Below, one piece after another: positions 1 to 11,417 of a stretch of 64,000 nucleotides of DNA (positions are counted from its first letter, which is position 1; every line of letters begins with the position of its first letter). The stretch is from Lasioglossum baleicum (Eukaryota > Arthropoda > Insecta > Hymenoptera > Halictidae). The translations under genes and the position numbers were made by a program. The notes beneath the pieces are model-generated. The model searched no databases. It saw only the letters and a program-made list of their open reading frames with translations, and had not been told where the DNA came from. The stretch spans positions 2,481,579 to 2,545,578 of the forward strand of contig NC_134935.1 in NCBI RefSeq assembly GCF_051020765.1, read 5' to 3'.

Positions 1-68
1 GTCCTTTCGATCACTTTTTAAAAATTTATGCGATTTTTAAGGGTGTCCGCTTAATATTGCCGCTGACT
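1..68. mobile_element. Right end of a Tc1-type foldback MITE, cut by the window edge
   Basis: The sequence ends in GGGTGTCCGCTTAATATTGC and CGCTGACT. This closely matches the ends of the complete palindromic element at 59,302-59,965 (GTGGACACCC and CAGTCAGCGG ends). Only the right end lies in the window. No coding capacity is visible. Confidence 0.7.
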
Positions 69-867
69 AATTGTGACATGTACGGGTCAGATGTTACAAT
101 AAGATGTAACAATAATCTCAAATAGTTTTCGAACGCTGCACAAGGTTCCAAAGATAGAAATAAATGCAGCGAGAACAGTTATATTTTTTTTAAATAAAAA
201 TGACTATCGAAGTTAATTTACACGTATATATCTTTACTCTATTTATCTCTTATAATGTTATTGCAAAAACATTCGTATTTGGAAGACATTTAATCAATCA
301 CACGAGCCTGTTGTACGCAAGCGAAACTCGTCGCGAAGTAACATTGACAGCTTTGAACAATGATAAGTTGCAAAGTAGAACGAGGAAGGACAATATTCTT
401 GCATAATTATATACGGGAAAGAATGCTGAAATTGATCCAATTTGTTACAAAACAAGACTTTTCATGACCCTATAGATATTCCTTGTCAAATGTAAAAAAT
501 TTGGCCAATTTTTTTATTTCATTGAATATTAATTTTTAACATATTTTGAACAATAACTTTTAGTGTCGATATTAATTTTGTAACACAAAAGAGTGCACTT
601 CATCATAAACAAAGGAAAATAAGAAATACTAAGTGGTGTGATCAGGGGCACTTCAAAGAAGAGAAACAATTTTCTTGGTGAAAAGTACTATCTCTAAATG
701 TCTACCTTTAAGTATTCGTCCTAATTACAATTCTTGGTAAACTGCATTAATTTTTTTCATTTTCGAGGTTGATTGACATTTAGGAAGCGATACAAATTTG
801 TTAGAAATCGATATGAAAAAGTTGACTTTTTAGCTAAATGGCACCAACTTCTTCGATCCGGACCACT
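69..867. other. AT-rich intergenic DNA, nothing recognised
   Basis: I see no splice-supported coding exon, RNA gene or clear repeat. The small open frames have random-looking composition. Confidence 0.5.
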
Positions 868-869
868 CT

Positions 870-968
870 GGGCCGCCTGGGCCACTCTGCGACTGTCCGC
901 TCACGTCCCTGTCCGCTTGCAGACAAGTCTAGGCATTCGCAAAAGGTTTCACGGTCTCGCGACGACGC
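870..968 (+). repeat. Left copy of a ~98-bp direct repeat flanking a transposon
   Basis: Runs from GGGCCGCCTG to CTCGCGACGACGC. It is repeated in the same orientation at about 2,159-2,257 with a few mismatches. The element at 968-2,159 lies exactly between the two copies. This is far longer than a normal DNA-transposon target duplication, so a tandem duplication of the locus is the likelier origin. Confidence 0.8.
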
Positions 969-2159
969 ACAGTGGGCGAGAAACCGATCTTTTTGGACAA
1001 AAATCTGCCGACAAGTCAGTTTTTCATCGATTCAATTGGAATTCTTTTTTAAATATTTGTGAAGGACTACACTTTGATGACGTGCTGCGCGAAAATCGTT
1101 AACTGTCACAAGAAATCAAGAATCCTTATAAAACCCAATAACTCCGATACTTCATCCGCCTATACCAGGGGTGGCTAACACGCGGCCCGCGGGCCGCATG
1201 TGGCCCTCCACGTGAAATTGTGCGGCCCGCCGGGCGATTTTATGTCTCTATTGAAACATTTGCATGTGTCATATTGTTATAATGGGCAAATGCGACGTAT
1301 AACAATAAAGTTTTATTTTTCTAAAAGCATGTTTACTAAAGTGCGGTCCGCTGCAACGTTACGCGTCATCAAAGTGGCCCGTGAAACCATTTGGGTTAGC
1401 CAGGCTTGGCCTATACCATAAATTTGCATGTCCCAGCTGAGTTGCCGACACTTCTTAACCCTAAACACTAAACTGCAAAATTTTAAACTGTAAAAAAGAT
1501 TTTATTAAAATTTATCCATGATATAAACTACCTCCATCAGTTCATAAGGTACTGCAACATGGAAGTGAAGTACTTGCTACATTTGAGCTGCCAATTGGTT
1601 TGTATTCAGAAGAGCCACAACAGGCAAATAATAAAGCCTTGAGGAAATCACGAGCTGAAAACTCCCGAATGTGTTGCCGCAAAAAGACAAATATAGATAT
1701 TATACGGCATATGTTATTATCATCCCATCCACTTATAAGCTCTCTAAGAATAAATGACGGCAAGCACAAGGAGGTTCTTTCTCAAGAATCGAAAACGCTG
1801 CTGTTGAATCAATAAATTAATGGTGAGTCTCATAAGTACCGAACGTAATTCTATTGAATTGGTAATTCCCAGGGCCAGATTTACAGTTTAAAATTTTGCG
1901 GTTTAGGGTTTAGGGTTAAGAAGTGCCGGCAACTCAGCTGGGACATGCAAATTTATGGTACGGGCGGATGAAGTACATATCGGAGTTATTGGGTTTTGTA
2001 GATAAGGATTCTTGATTGTGACAGTTAACGATTTTCGCGCAGCACGTCATCATAGTATAGTCCTTCACGAACATTTTAAATAAAATTCCAATGGAATCGA
2101 TGAAAAACTGAGTTGTCGGCAGATTTTTGTCCAAAAAGATCGGTTTCTCGCCCACTGTG
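968..2159. mobile_element. CACAGTGGG-type inverted-repeat element, interrupted by a hAT MITE
   Basis: The ends are CACAGTGGGCGAGAAACC on the left and its near-perfect complement on the right. The inverted arms continue inward: 968-1,157 plus 1,417-1,495 on the left match 1,880-2,159 on the right. The left arm is broken by the hAT insertion at 1,166-1,408. The centre (about 1,500-1,880) has no recognisable transposase. The same TIR family recurs at 33,276, 37,000 and 43,537. Confidence 0.8.
1166..1408. mobile_element. Non-autonomous hAT element with perfect 8-bp TSD
   Basis: The element starts CAGGGGTGGCTAAC and ends GTTAGCCAGGCTTG, so the TIRs share the GGCTAAC core. It is flanked by identical 8-bp copies of GCCTATAC at 1,158-1,165 and 1,409-1,416, the hallmark of hAT insertion. 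The left part is GC-rich (GCGGCCCGCGGGCCGC). At 243 bp it has no coding capacity. It sits inside the left arm of the CACAGTGGG element and is therefore younger. Confidence 0.92.
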
Positions 2160-2257
2160 GGCCGCCTGCACCACTCTTCTACTGTCCGCTCACGTCCCTA
2201 TCCGCTTGCAGACAAGTCTAGGCATTCGCAAAAGGTTTCACGGTCTCGCGACGACGC
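2159..2257 (+). repeat. Right copy of the ~98-bp direct repeat
   Basis: Same orientation as 870-968, sharing GACAAGTCTAGGCATTCGCA and CACGGTCTCGCGACGACGC. It follows directly after the right end of the CACAGTGGG element. Confidence 0.8.
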
Positions 2258-4343
2258 GTCGCGTTGCTTCGCGCTCGAGCGTAATATGCACACAAGACCG
2301 TGTTGGTGCACGCATCGAGTAAGTACGGCGGTGGTCCGCGTACCGACTCACAAAGGAAGATGGGAATAGATGCAGACATGAACCAAGCACGCGCGCGCGC
2401 GCGCGCACGTTAATTGGACCGATTCGTCGTGAACGTAGAACGCAAGCGTAGCGTTTATCTGCGAACCCAGCGCAGATCCGCGTCTTGAAAAAGCGGTTTG
2501 CGAAAACGCACGAACGTCATCCGACCGAGAACGGTTATTTTTGGAATTGTGGTCGAATCGGCATAAACTTACACGGACTACACAAAGACAATGACGAAAT
2601 TCCATTTTCCAACTGTGAAGTACAAACGAATGTTTGCCGTAAAACATTCGTTATTACGAGTATTAATTATTAATTTATTATTCGCGTAATAATACGTTAA
2701 TAAGATAGTTTGTAATACTGCCCACCATTTTTACTAGATATGTATGAATTTATTGTTTATTTACTGAAACACGTAGCATCCTGAATGTTTATTCGATTCG
2801 TTGGATTTGGAACTAGAAAATACTGTTTGAAATATTATCAATTTGTCCCAAATTTTTCATGTTGAACGTCTATCAACTTTGATTTGGATTTCTAAGAAAG
2901 TAGCCCTCTAATTTTTTGCATAATATTTCGGGACACGTAAGAATTTTCAATTTTAATTTAGATAAACTAACTTTATTTTTACGTGAAGTTTATTTTGTCG
3001 TCTATCAATGCTTTCATATGCGTGGTAAAGTGACATATTAACGATAGCATTGTGTGATTTTTGGTAAAAATGTGATGATTAATTAACGCAGTGTTCGTTG
3101 ATGGTCAAATAGCGCACCAAAACGGAAATGACAATCTCGTAAATGCAGAATGCGAATGACTAAAAAATTCAATTCAGTGTTCCTGATTTCTCAACATTTT
3201 TCATTTCTCGAGAAATGAGAAATAAGACTGTATTTCTCGAGAACTCTCTAGACTTTTTAATAAAATAAAAAAATATTGGAAAACTTATGATATTTGGAAT
3301 ATCGTTGATAATACTTATCGAAAGCGCAAAAAACATTAACTCAATGTTTATTCCTGTCCAATATGTACATTAGGGTGGACTTAAGCTATACTCGGAAAAA
3401 ATTTTTTATCGAGATACAATACATTGAAAATTTTGAAAATTGTGAAGTTCACCTTAACTATGGAACATGTCACATCGTTGGATTTGTCTTTTTTTCTGAA
3501 TAGGAATATATAATAATTATATGAGCTCCTTTAAATACAAATAACGATGACCTTGAAATTTCGAAATATGATTTCCAAAAAATTTTTTTATTTTGCCATT
3601 ATATTTACCTAATTGAACAGTGCAAATTTCTCCTCTGACATTTTTTCGTATAATCACAAGTAATAGAGATATTTAAATACCAACATTAAAATGTAGCATG
3701 TTTTGACTGATGGTGGGACATATGTATTTGTTCATTTCCGAAAATATGTTATAAAATAAATGAGATTCATAAGAATTTTCCTAGATTTCCGAGAAGGAAC
3801 ACTAACTACAATGGTGCTTACTTTGATAAATATTTAGGAAAACAGTTGCGTTTGTTTAATGTTACAGTTAAAAATTGGACATTTCACGTGCAACAACCTA
3901 ACAACAATCGATCTTATTTGCCCGAACTCGCTCGAATCGGAGAAAATAGTCTAAACGTAACGCGTTCACTCTCGAGGCGTACGCAACGCTAGCCGAGTAA
4001 ATACCTCGCGCATCATCCTCACATCTTCCGAATGCGAGAAAGTACCTCTCCGACTTTTCACACGCTACATACTTCTAAACAGATTCATTGTGCTTTAAAT
4101 AGCGATTGATTTTATTCGTCCATCTGTGCGCGAATCGGAGAAAACCATTTTCTTATATTTTCATTTCGACTTCTCACGGATTTTCGACAACCTAATAAAT
4201 AAATGTTTCAAACACAAAGGTTGGTGAATACTATAATAAATTGCAATAAAAAAAAGTTAGCAACAAGTTTCGTGTTTAATAAAAACATAAGGACCACTTT
4301 AATTTTTCTTAACAAAATTGTATATTTTTCGTCACACCTTATT
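2258..4343. other. Intergenic DNA without recognised genes
   Basis: Contains a short (GC)n run at about 2,390-2,407 and a moderately CpG-rich patch at 3,900-4,140. I found no exon with convincing splice sites and no transposon ends. Confidence 0.5.
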
Positions 4344-5063
4344 CCCAAATAGCACAAAGACGTCTTACAGACGTCTTTAAAACGTCTGCAGTTGGACATT
4401 CAGACGTGTTAATCATGTCCCGAATGTTCTACGAACGTCTTCCGTACGTCTCCTGAATGTCTTGTGTTAAAAAACGGTACGTCTTGACGTCTGTTTGACG
4501 TCTAAAAGATGTTCAGGAGACGTTCGTAGAACATTCGGGAAGTCTTGAAGACGTCCCTAAGAAGTCTTAAAGGTCCATAAATGTTAATTACATTAAAAGA
4601 AGGGATGAGTAAAAAAGATTTCGAAAAAAACGAGTTTAAAGTTAAATCAATAAATATTGATTCAATAAAATATTTTTGTATTTATTCTTTTTGGCAAAAG
4701 ATCATTGAACAAATAGGAGAATATCTTATTCATTAAAGTTCATTGCTTGGATAAAAAAAATTGGACTGTTTCACCTTAAAATACCGAAATTACTTTCTTG
4801 CCAACCCAATAGCATTATCAGAAGAACGCATGTGGAATTGACAGAAAGTGTAATAAAAATAACAATGCCAATTAAAATCGCAATAAAAATTGAAATTGAA
4901 GCAAAAACACTAACTCAAACAAATAATGCCAATGCTAATACTGCTAGATTATGGGTATATAAAAACCACACTGTTTATGGTCTTAAAGGCGTCTTTTTAG
5001 GACGTAAGACTTTCAGACTAAAATAGCCGTAAAACGTCTTTAAGACGTCGTGTGCTATCTGGG
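4344..5063. mobile_element. GACGTC-rich repetitive element
   Basis: The ends are inverted: CCCAAATAGCACAAAGACGT on the left, and on the right the complement of CCCAGATAGCACACGACGTC. Inside the left half (4,370-4,580) the hexamer GACGTC or AGACGT recurs many times in both orientations, with a smaller cluster at 5,000-5,055. No transposase is visible and no clear target duplication could be fixed. A relic mariner end lies inside. Confidence 0.7.
4762..4809 (-). mobile_element. Solo mariner terminal inverted repeat
   Basis: Read on the minus strand it starts TTGGGTTGGCAAGAAAG after a TA dinucleotide and is followed by TAATTTCGG. This is a mariner (cecropia-like) end related to the TIRs at 27,312-27,391 and 55,920-55,963. 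No partner end or transposase is nearby. Confidence 0.6.
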
Positions 5064-5370
5064 CTATTGCTGGGCTAGTGCTATTGTGTGTCATCTTTTT
5101 GAACAAATGTTGGAAGTCGGAAAAGGGATTTTAGCTTAGGAGTTCGTAATTTCGACTTCCATAAGAGTCTGTACACCGTGGGGCTGTTCGAAATGTTCAG
5201 TACAGTAATGCCTTGCTTAAACAAGGGAACTATGTATTCCAAGCAACTGTTGTTTCGTTACGAGAAGCTTTGTTGTCGGAGGATAAGAATAATATGGCCA
5301 GATTAGAGACGTGTACTTTTATTAAGAAAGTTGTACATGTATAAATTCCAGTAACATCAGTTTCTTTCGT

Positions 5371-6560
5371 TTAAAAGTTACTTTCGTTTAAATAACTATG
5401 CGTATCTGGGTCGCTTTCGCTCGAAACGTTTAGGAGGCATTTCTCTGAGATCAGCTTCGTCGACCGAGGATCCGTCGAACGAGATATTACTGTACTTTGT
5501 TCTATTGCTGAGCCGTTCCTAATGTAGAAGAACAACTCCATTGACAAAAGTTGTCGCGCGTGACGATGAATCGATAAACTTTCCGAGTGCAACGCGTGAA
5601 TCGACGTGGGATCGGAGGCAGGCACTGTGGAAGAAACGAGTCGAACGCGAGAGACACTTTCGTCGCGGTGTTTATTTACATCGCAAATGGAATCGCCGCG
5701 AGCGAATCGGTTCTCCTTATCGACCGAGAAAAGTCCACGGGAATGGATTCGCGTTGATAGTTGATATTTAGTGTACGGCGCCGGAAAACATGGACGGGAA
5801 CGCGAGAGCGAGTCATTTAGACGACACGGAATATTCTCGACGAACGTTACGAGGTACGAGCAGCGGGAAGAGGGTCGCGACCGATACGACTGACACTGTA
5901 GCACAATTGTAAACAAACCGAGGACCAACTGTCAAACGAACAGCTGTCACCGTGGCCAGAGCTACGTCACCGTGTGGTCAGAGTTACCTGGACGGAACCG
6001 CTCGTTACGTCCGCTGTTATTTTCCAAAACAAAGAGAACTTCACCGCAAAAGGTGGAAAGAGTTGAGACGAGACGGTCCATAGATCTCGCTCGCTCTGCG
6101 TCGCACTTACCGTAATAGGAGTGAAAGCGTTTTATTGTTGGCGCACTCGAGGATTTTTTTCTTTTCCCAACCCTCGACGGTCTTGACCCATTCCTCGCCA
6201 GGACTGCGCCAATCCTTCGATATGAACGGCATCGTCTGCGAGCAGAACGCGAGACGAGCGTAGTCGCGCGCGCAACCGTACCTCTCCCCGCGAGAAACCT
6301 TGGAAAATCCAGCTCACTGTTTCGCGGACGCCCAATGTTTGGCAGCGAGACAGCACGGTTCGTTCGGTCTGGTTCGCGGCTCCGATCGACCGCGCATGGC
6401 TTTGTTTTACTGACGTCACTCTCCTATCAGCTGTGCGGCCATCCGATCGCTTCGCTCTCGCCTGTCTGGATATTCCCCCGCCATCTTGAATCTTATTCCA
6501 AGCACGCATGCGTCATACGACACGGTGCTCCACGCCCGCGAGATTTAAACTCGCCTTGGA
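5371..6560 (-). promoter_or_regulatory. CpG-rich island, probable promoter and 5'-UTR exon on the minus strand
   Basis: CpG density is far higher than in the flanking AT-rich DNA. On the minus strand there is a consensus 5' splice site (CTATTACG|GTAAGTG, exon ending at 6,111), which suggests a non-coding first exon that starts near 6.2-6.5 kb and splices leftward. A perfect CRE palindrome lies at 6,411-6,418. Several open frames cross the island on both strands (5,371-5,928, 6,132-6,509), but they look like by-products of high GC. No downstream coding exon was found in the window, so the gene itself is unidentified. Confidence 0.4.
6411..6418. promoter_or_regulatory. Consensus CRE (TGACGTCA)
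   Basis: A perfect 8-bp palindrome, the binding site known for CREB/ATF bZIP factors. It lies in the CpG-rich island about 300 bp upstream (minus-strand sense) of the splice donor at 6,110. Function is inferred from motif and context only. Confidence 0.4.
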
Positions 6561-7137
6561 CACGCATCGGACAAAAGCTGTCGCTCGCTTCACAACAACG
6601 CCAAACCAACGTCAGTTTTTTTGCACTGATTCCGAATCTACCCTTAATTTTCCCCTAAACGCACAGTTTTTGAGAAATTTAATTTTAAACGAATATTGTG
6701 ATATTATTACAAAAGATATTGAATTGTTCTTCACAGCAAAAGATTCTGTAGACTTTCCCGGATACAGTGATATCCAATATTAATACATTATGGATGTTTA
6801 AACGTGTTTAAACAATCATTAAAGATGGAGAGACACCACTTTTCCACCAATTTTTGAAGATATTTTTCAGCGTAACTTAAAAAAATAAGGGTCCAGCGTA
6901 AAATCGAATTCTATCACGCGATAGAGCAGACTTTTCTCTTGAGAAACTTCCCTTTGAAGTTTACAACGCCGACGTTTTTATCGAACCAGAAAGCAAAATA
7001 TCTCGTCACAAAAACTGTGCGTCTAGGCGAAAAATTAAGAGCAAATTCGGGATCGGCGCAAAAAAATCTATAAGAATCGCATAGCAAAAATCGAAACGTC
7101 AAAACAAAGTAAAAATTTGTTGGACAGTGTCATTATA

Positions 7138-7269
7138 CAGTGAATCTCAGTGATGTTCGGACACTTTTAAACGAACTATCTTGATAAATTAGAACAATTA
7201 GTTTACTACATGAATTTCAAAAATATTATTGTCCTTTTGGAAGTGTCCGAATAACACTGTTATTCGCTG
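7138..7269. mobile_element. Short Tc1-type MITE (132 bp)
   Basis: TIRs are CAGTGAATCTCAGTGATG on the left and, read inward from the right, CAGCGAATAACAGTGTTATT. Both continue into TTCGGACACTT. TA dinucleotides flank both ends (7,136-7,137 and 7,270-7,271). It abuts the larger relative at 7,276. Confidence 0.8.
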
Positions 7270-7275
7270 TATGTA

Positions 7276-7953
7276 CAGTGTGACTCCCACTAATATTCAG
7301 ACACTCTTAAAAAGACGATAACTTTTTGAATATTGGACTATACGATTCAGACTTTTTTGAAAAGTTAGAACAATTGGTTTGCTACACAATGTGATAGAAA
7401 TGTTTGAGAAAAATTGCAAGTTGTCAATTTTTGAATTGCAGAGAAAATACTAAAATTTGTATTCCGCAACTTTTTTATGTGGGCTTATATGTAAAATTTA
7501 GAGAACACGTTTTGTAGATCTGTATCAATTAAACATATTCGGAAAATTTCATCAAAATCGGTCGACGTTGCAATGAGCTACAAACGTTTAAAGATGGTAC
7601 AAGTTGCAGTTTTTCACGATTTTCGGCCTCTAACTGCAACAAATTTAAGGATTCTTACATCTTTCAATGTCTGTCGATTAAACTTTCGCAATACATATCA
7701 TTGACACATTGACACAGATCTAAAAAACATATTTTTTAAATTTTCAATGTAGGCCCACATAAAATAGTTGTAAAATGCAACTTTTACTATTTTGTCTACA
7801 ATTCCGACTAATTGCAATTTTTGGAAAAATTTCTTTTCACATCGTGTAGTAAACCAATTGCTCTAACTTCTCAAAAAAGTCCGAATTGTATAGTCTAATA
7901 TTAAAAAAATTATCGTCTTTTTGAGAGTGTCCGAATAGTAGTGGGAGTCACTG
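7276..7953. mobile_element. Tc1-type foldback MITE (678 bp)
   Basis: Both ends read inward as CAGTG.GACTCCCACTA followed by ATTC.GACACTC. The inverted arms extend for over 200 bp on each side. TA precedes the left end. No transposase is present. It is related to 22,492 and, more distantly, to 59,302-59,965. Confidence 0.85.
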
Positions 7954-8541
7954 CGTAACAGCGCAGCATTTTTTCCCTTTTTGAAGTGAAAACTTCTTTA
8001 GGCGCGCTGCGTACACAACTGCTGACCAGTGAAAGAGTCTGATCCGTCAGGCTCCTAGGTGAAACGCTATTCGGGTAAACTGGGCTCCCCGAGTTTAGCC
8101 GAGCCAACGAGAAACAAACAGATGTGCAATCGCCATAGAAGGTTCCACTTCGGTTTTTCCTCCTTTTGAGTGGAATGAAGACGACGTTGACGTAATTATT
8201 ATGCACAGAATCTTCGACTACGTGTAGTAGATATTTTTTGAAGCGAAATTGCGATAGAAGCTTTATCAAACCATATATCAAAATATGTTCCCGACAAAAC
8301 GGAGCTAGAGAAATGATTCAATAGCTCATAACGTAAAAATAAATTCTTGTTTCAGCTTATAGAATTACATACTCGGTACATTCTACACATAATCGAATAT
8401 TCTGTACATTCTTCGATTCCATTCAGCAGATACATATCTTCCCATTATGTATGTCATGTGTCTTGAAAAAATACAAGACACGCTTCACGCAAAGTATCCT
8501 ACGTGGAAGTGTATAGAAAAGCCAGAAATTATGTACAATCT

Positions 8542-11417
8542 TTAAGTTATATTTAAATCGTTTAAGTGTTTGCCTGTTTCCGAAACGGTATCCGCAGATA
8601 TCGAATTTTCTTCTTTTTCTTTCGCCTCTTCCCCTTCTTCTCCCTCCTCTTCTTCCTCAGATTCCGAATCAGTCGGCGGAAAATCTGAAACAGCTATCGA
8701 GACGAAACGAATGTAATGTCAGTTGCCTGGATTTACGATTGAATAAACCATTGTAGATTTACCGAGTCTATCTATCTTTTCCTGTCTGGCATCGGCGAGG
8801 AATTGTTCTTGCGCCGCTATAATTTCCTCCGAATTCGCACAAAGTGAATATTTCTTCAGCAATTCGTCGTTCAATTCTAAAAAGGCATGGCCCCAAGAAA
8901 ATTTTCCAAGATAAAAATTGGCTTCCTCTGAAAATCCTGTTATGATCAATGCAGCTGCTAAAGCTTCCACGCAACTCAATTGACAAGGTTTGCCGTAATT
9001 GATTGGATTTGCGGCGACTAGAAACGGCAAAAGGCGAGGATTCGGAGTTCTCATTCTACTGAATGGAGTATCGTCCAAACGTGCCCAACTACAATCAACG
9101 ACCGCGCAACCGTAATCACGTACAATATCGCGATCGGTTGGACTGACGCACTGAAACAGAATATTTTGCTTAAACTTTTTGGCTACAGTACATTCTCGCA
9201 TGGAACTATCAATATATATGGCACGATATGTTGCACGTTGTTATGATCATTGACCAAAATGGACTTCTCGTTCGCATAGGTGCATAATATGTTTATAAAG
9301 AAAAGAACTCAAAGTTGGTGATAGCTGGTCCATTTCTTCATCTTTGCTACGTCTCATCGTATTTACTTATTTTCTTTTCTTCTGGCTAAACACTGTTAGG
9401 ATATACTACATAATTTAGATAAACAACGAATGAATAAAATTATAAAATTGATCACAAATTGAAATAAATAAGCACTTACATATATGCCAAGGGGATAAAT
9501 TTATACAAGTCAGTTCAGGTCCCATAAAAATCACTGACAACATTTTACCAACTCCAGATTTGACCGACAATGATTTTAACCAGCACATGTACTACCTCAC
9601 TGATTATGTACTTTTGTCTTGATATACACAATGTGAGGACAAATTTACGAAGAAACGAGATTAAACCAAACTGAACAAAATATAGTTATATTAGGTCAAT
9701 CGGAAAGTTCCGTACGTTTTTTTTTACAAAAAGTAGAGCTTTATTTAAGAAACAAAATGAAAAAGTACATCAATCAAAATATTGTCAATCGTTAGCGATG
9801 ACTTTTCCCCATGTTTCGGGCAGCAAGCGAATTTCGCGATGAAAGAATGAGTCATCTTTGGAGGTCATCCAGTCGGAGATCCATTTTTCGACATCTCCGT
9901 AAGAATTAAATCGTTTCTCAGCAAGTGCGTGTGCCATCGACCGAAACAAGTGATAGTCAGAAGGGGCACAGTCAGGTGAATAAGCCGCATAGGGTAGCAC
10001 TTCCCAGCGAAGTGCTTTTAACATTTCTTTGACAACTTTCGTGACGTTTTGCAAGCAAAATTTTGCAGATGGTTTTTCGCTTTTCAATGTCTCTTGGCTT
10101 GACACACTTTCCTTCTTTGTAGACCTTCCCCAAGGCTTTTAAACGATCAGAAATGACAGATTGAACACAATTTAACGCTTCTGCAATTTGTTTTTGTGTT
10201 TGACATGGATCTTCATCCACCAATGCCTGCAATTCTTTGTCTTCGAATACTCGTGGCCGTCCAGAACGCTCATCGTCCTCTACAGTAAAGTCAGCATTTT
10301 TAAAGCGTCGAAACCACGCTCTACATGTTTTATCGGATACAGCATTATCGCCATAAACGTGTACAATCATTCGATGAGCTTCAGCTACAGTTTTTTTCCA
10401 ATTGGAGCAAAAGATTAACACTTTGCGCAAATGATGCTTATTCGGCTCAAATTTCGACATTTTCAATGTAGAAAAAAACGATGTTATTGATGCAAGCGTA
10501 TATTGTTATGTATTGAATTTGAAAAATGTCCAAACTAAAAAGTTAACCTTACTTTAGACGTTATATTTAGTTAACGACAGTTTAAGCTACGGCTAGTCGA
10601 CGCTAAACGGACGGAACTTTCCGATTGACCTAATACATTATTTATAGATACATAAGGTATTAGATACAATGTATTTTCTATTTACTACTAGATAGTACTG
10701 TCGTCGACTAAAGTTGTTACGTGTCAAAATCATTGTCAGTCAAATCTGGAGTCAGTGAAACCTGTCTCAGTGATTTTCATGGGACCTGTTGATTCATGAT
10801 GCAGTTATACAAAAGTATATGTAAGAGAACAGTGAAATTAAGACAGAACAGTGTCAATAAAATCATGTTAACGTTGAAACAGTTGTGGATATTCTTCCTC
10901 ATCTTACGTGAAATGTTAGATCGGTTTGGTAGAATGGCAAATGTGTTATAAATAGTAAGAAATATTTAAAGGGCGTATACGTGTACATGCCTTTCATATA
11001 TATTGATAGATCTGTGAGGGCATATTTACCATCTCCGTTTATTATACATGCTAAATATACCTTTTGGCCAACTGGAGTCAGGACTAAGCCTGGAAACCGA
11101 ACACCTAACCTCAGTATTTTCACCAGACCATGCCTAACGAGTTTTCTACCGGAACATTTCTTCGGGTCGCATTGTCCAAGATCCCACATAGCAACCGGGA
11201 AAGGAGGTGACCATTTTTCGGCTTCCTCTGAATAAATTCGTCAATATGATTTTTCGTGTTTTTGTCGAGATCATGGAACAAAATGTACCTAACCTGGTTC
11301 CTCGTCCTCCTTATCAGATGTGTCTCTTTCCTGGCGATACCTCTCTTCTTTTCCAACCACATGACGAGGTCGCCTCGTTAATATATTCTTCTTATTTTTC
11401 TTCCCGCGGGATGACAT
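8542..11417 (-). CDS. Tsr3: TSR3, 18S rRNA aminocarboxypropyl transferase
   Basis: Exons on the minus strand are 11,417-11,294, 11,227-11,061, 9,150-8,763 and 8,684-8,542; phases agree and give 273 aa. Members of this family transfer the 3-amino-3-carboxypropyl group from S-adenosylmethionine to the hypermodified pseudouridine of 18S rRNA late in 40S maturation, in the cytoplasm. Diagnostic stretches are MWDLGQCDPKKCSGRKL (residues 55-71), RFPGLVLTPVG, CVSPTDRDI (98-106), AVVDCSWARL (113-122), LLPFLVAANPINYGKP (137-152), LSCVEALAAALIITG and FSWGHAFLELN. The N-terminus is basic, and residues 227-273 form an acidic Glu-rich tail, as usual in eukaryotic TSR3. The ATG at 11,417 opens the only frame that joins in phase. 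Intron 2 (1,910 bp) carries a dead mariner. An in-frame stop would occur just after 8,763 if the last intron were retained. The gene is divergent from the ITPRID gene. Confidence 0.95.
9691..10633 (-). mobile_element. Mariner element with internal deletion, in TSR3 intron 2
   Basis: TIRs begin TTAGGTCAATCGGAAAGTTC on both ends and are flanked by TA on both sides (9,689-9,690 and 10,634-10,635). It lies entirely within intron 2 of TSR3, on the same strand as the gene. The transposase is deleted in the middle, so the copy is non-autonomous. Confidence 0.95.
9785..10466 (-). pseudogene. Mariner transposase remnant, catalytic core deleted
   Basis: The N-terminal helix-turn-helix half reads from 10,466 (MSKFEPNKHHLRKVLIF, then WFRRFKNADFTVEDDERSGR). 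The C-terminal part around YSPDCAPSDYHLFRSMAHAL reads in another frame down to 9,785. The segment that would carry the first two catalytic aspartates (normally within GDE and HDN motifs) is missing, and the two halves are out of frame. Only the third aspartate remains. Confidence 0.93.

Noticed and set aside
5371..5928. 185-aa minus-strand open frame
   Set aside because: Lies in a CpG-rich island with overlapping open frames on the other strand. No recognisable domain, and composition looks like read-through of non-coding GC-rich sequence.
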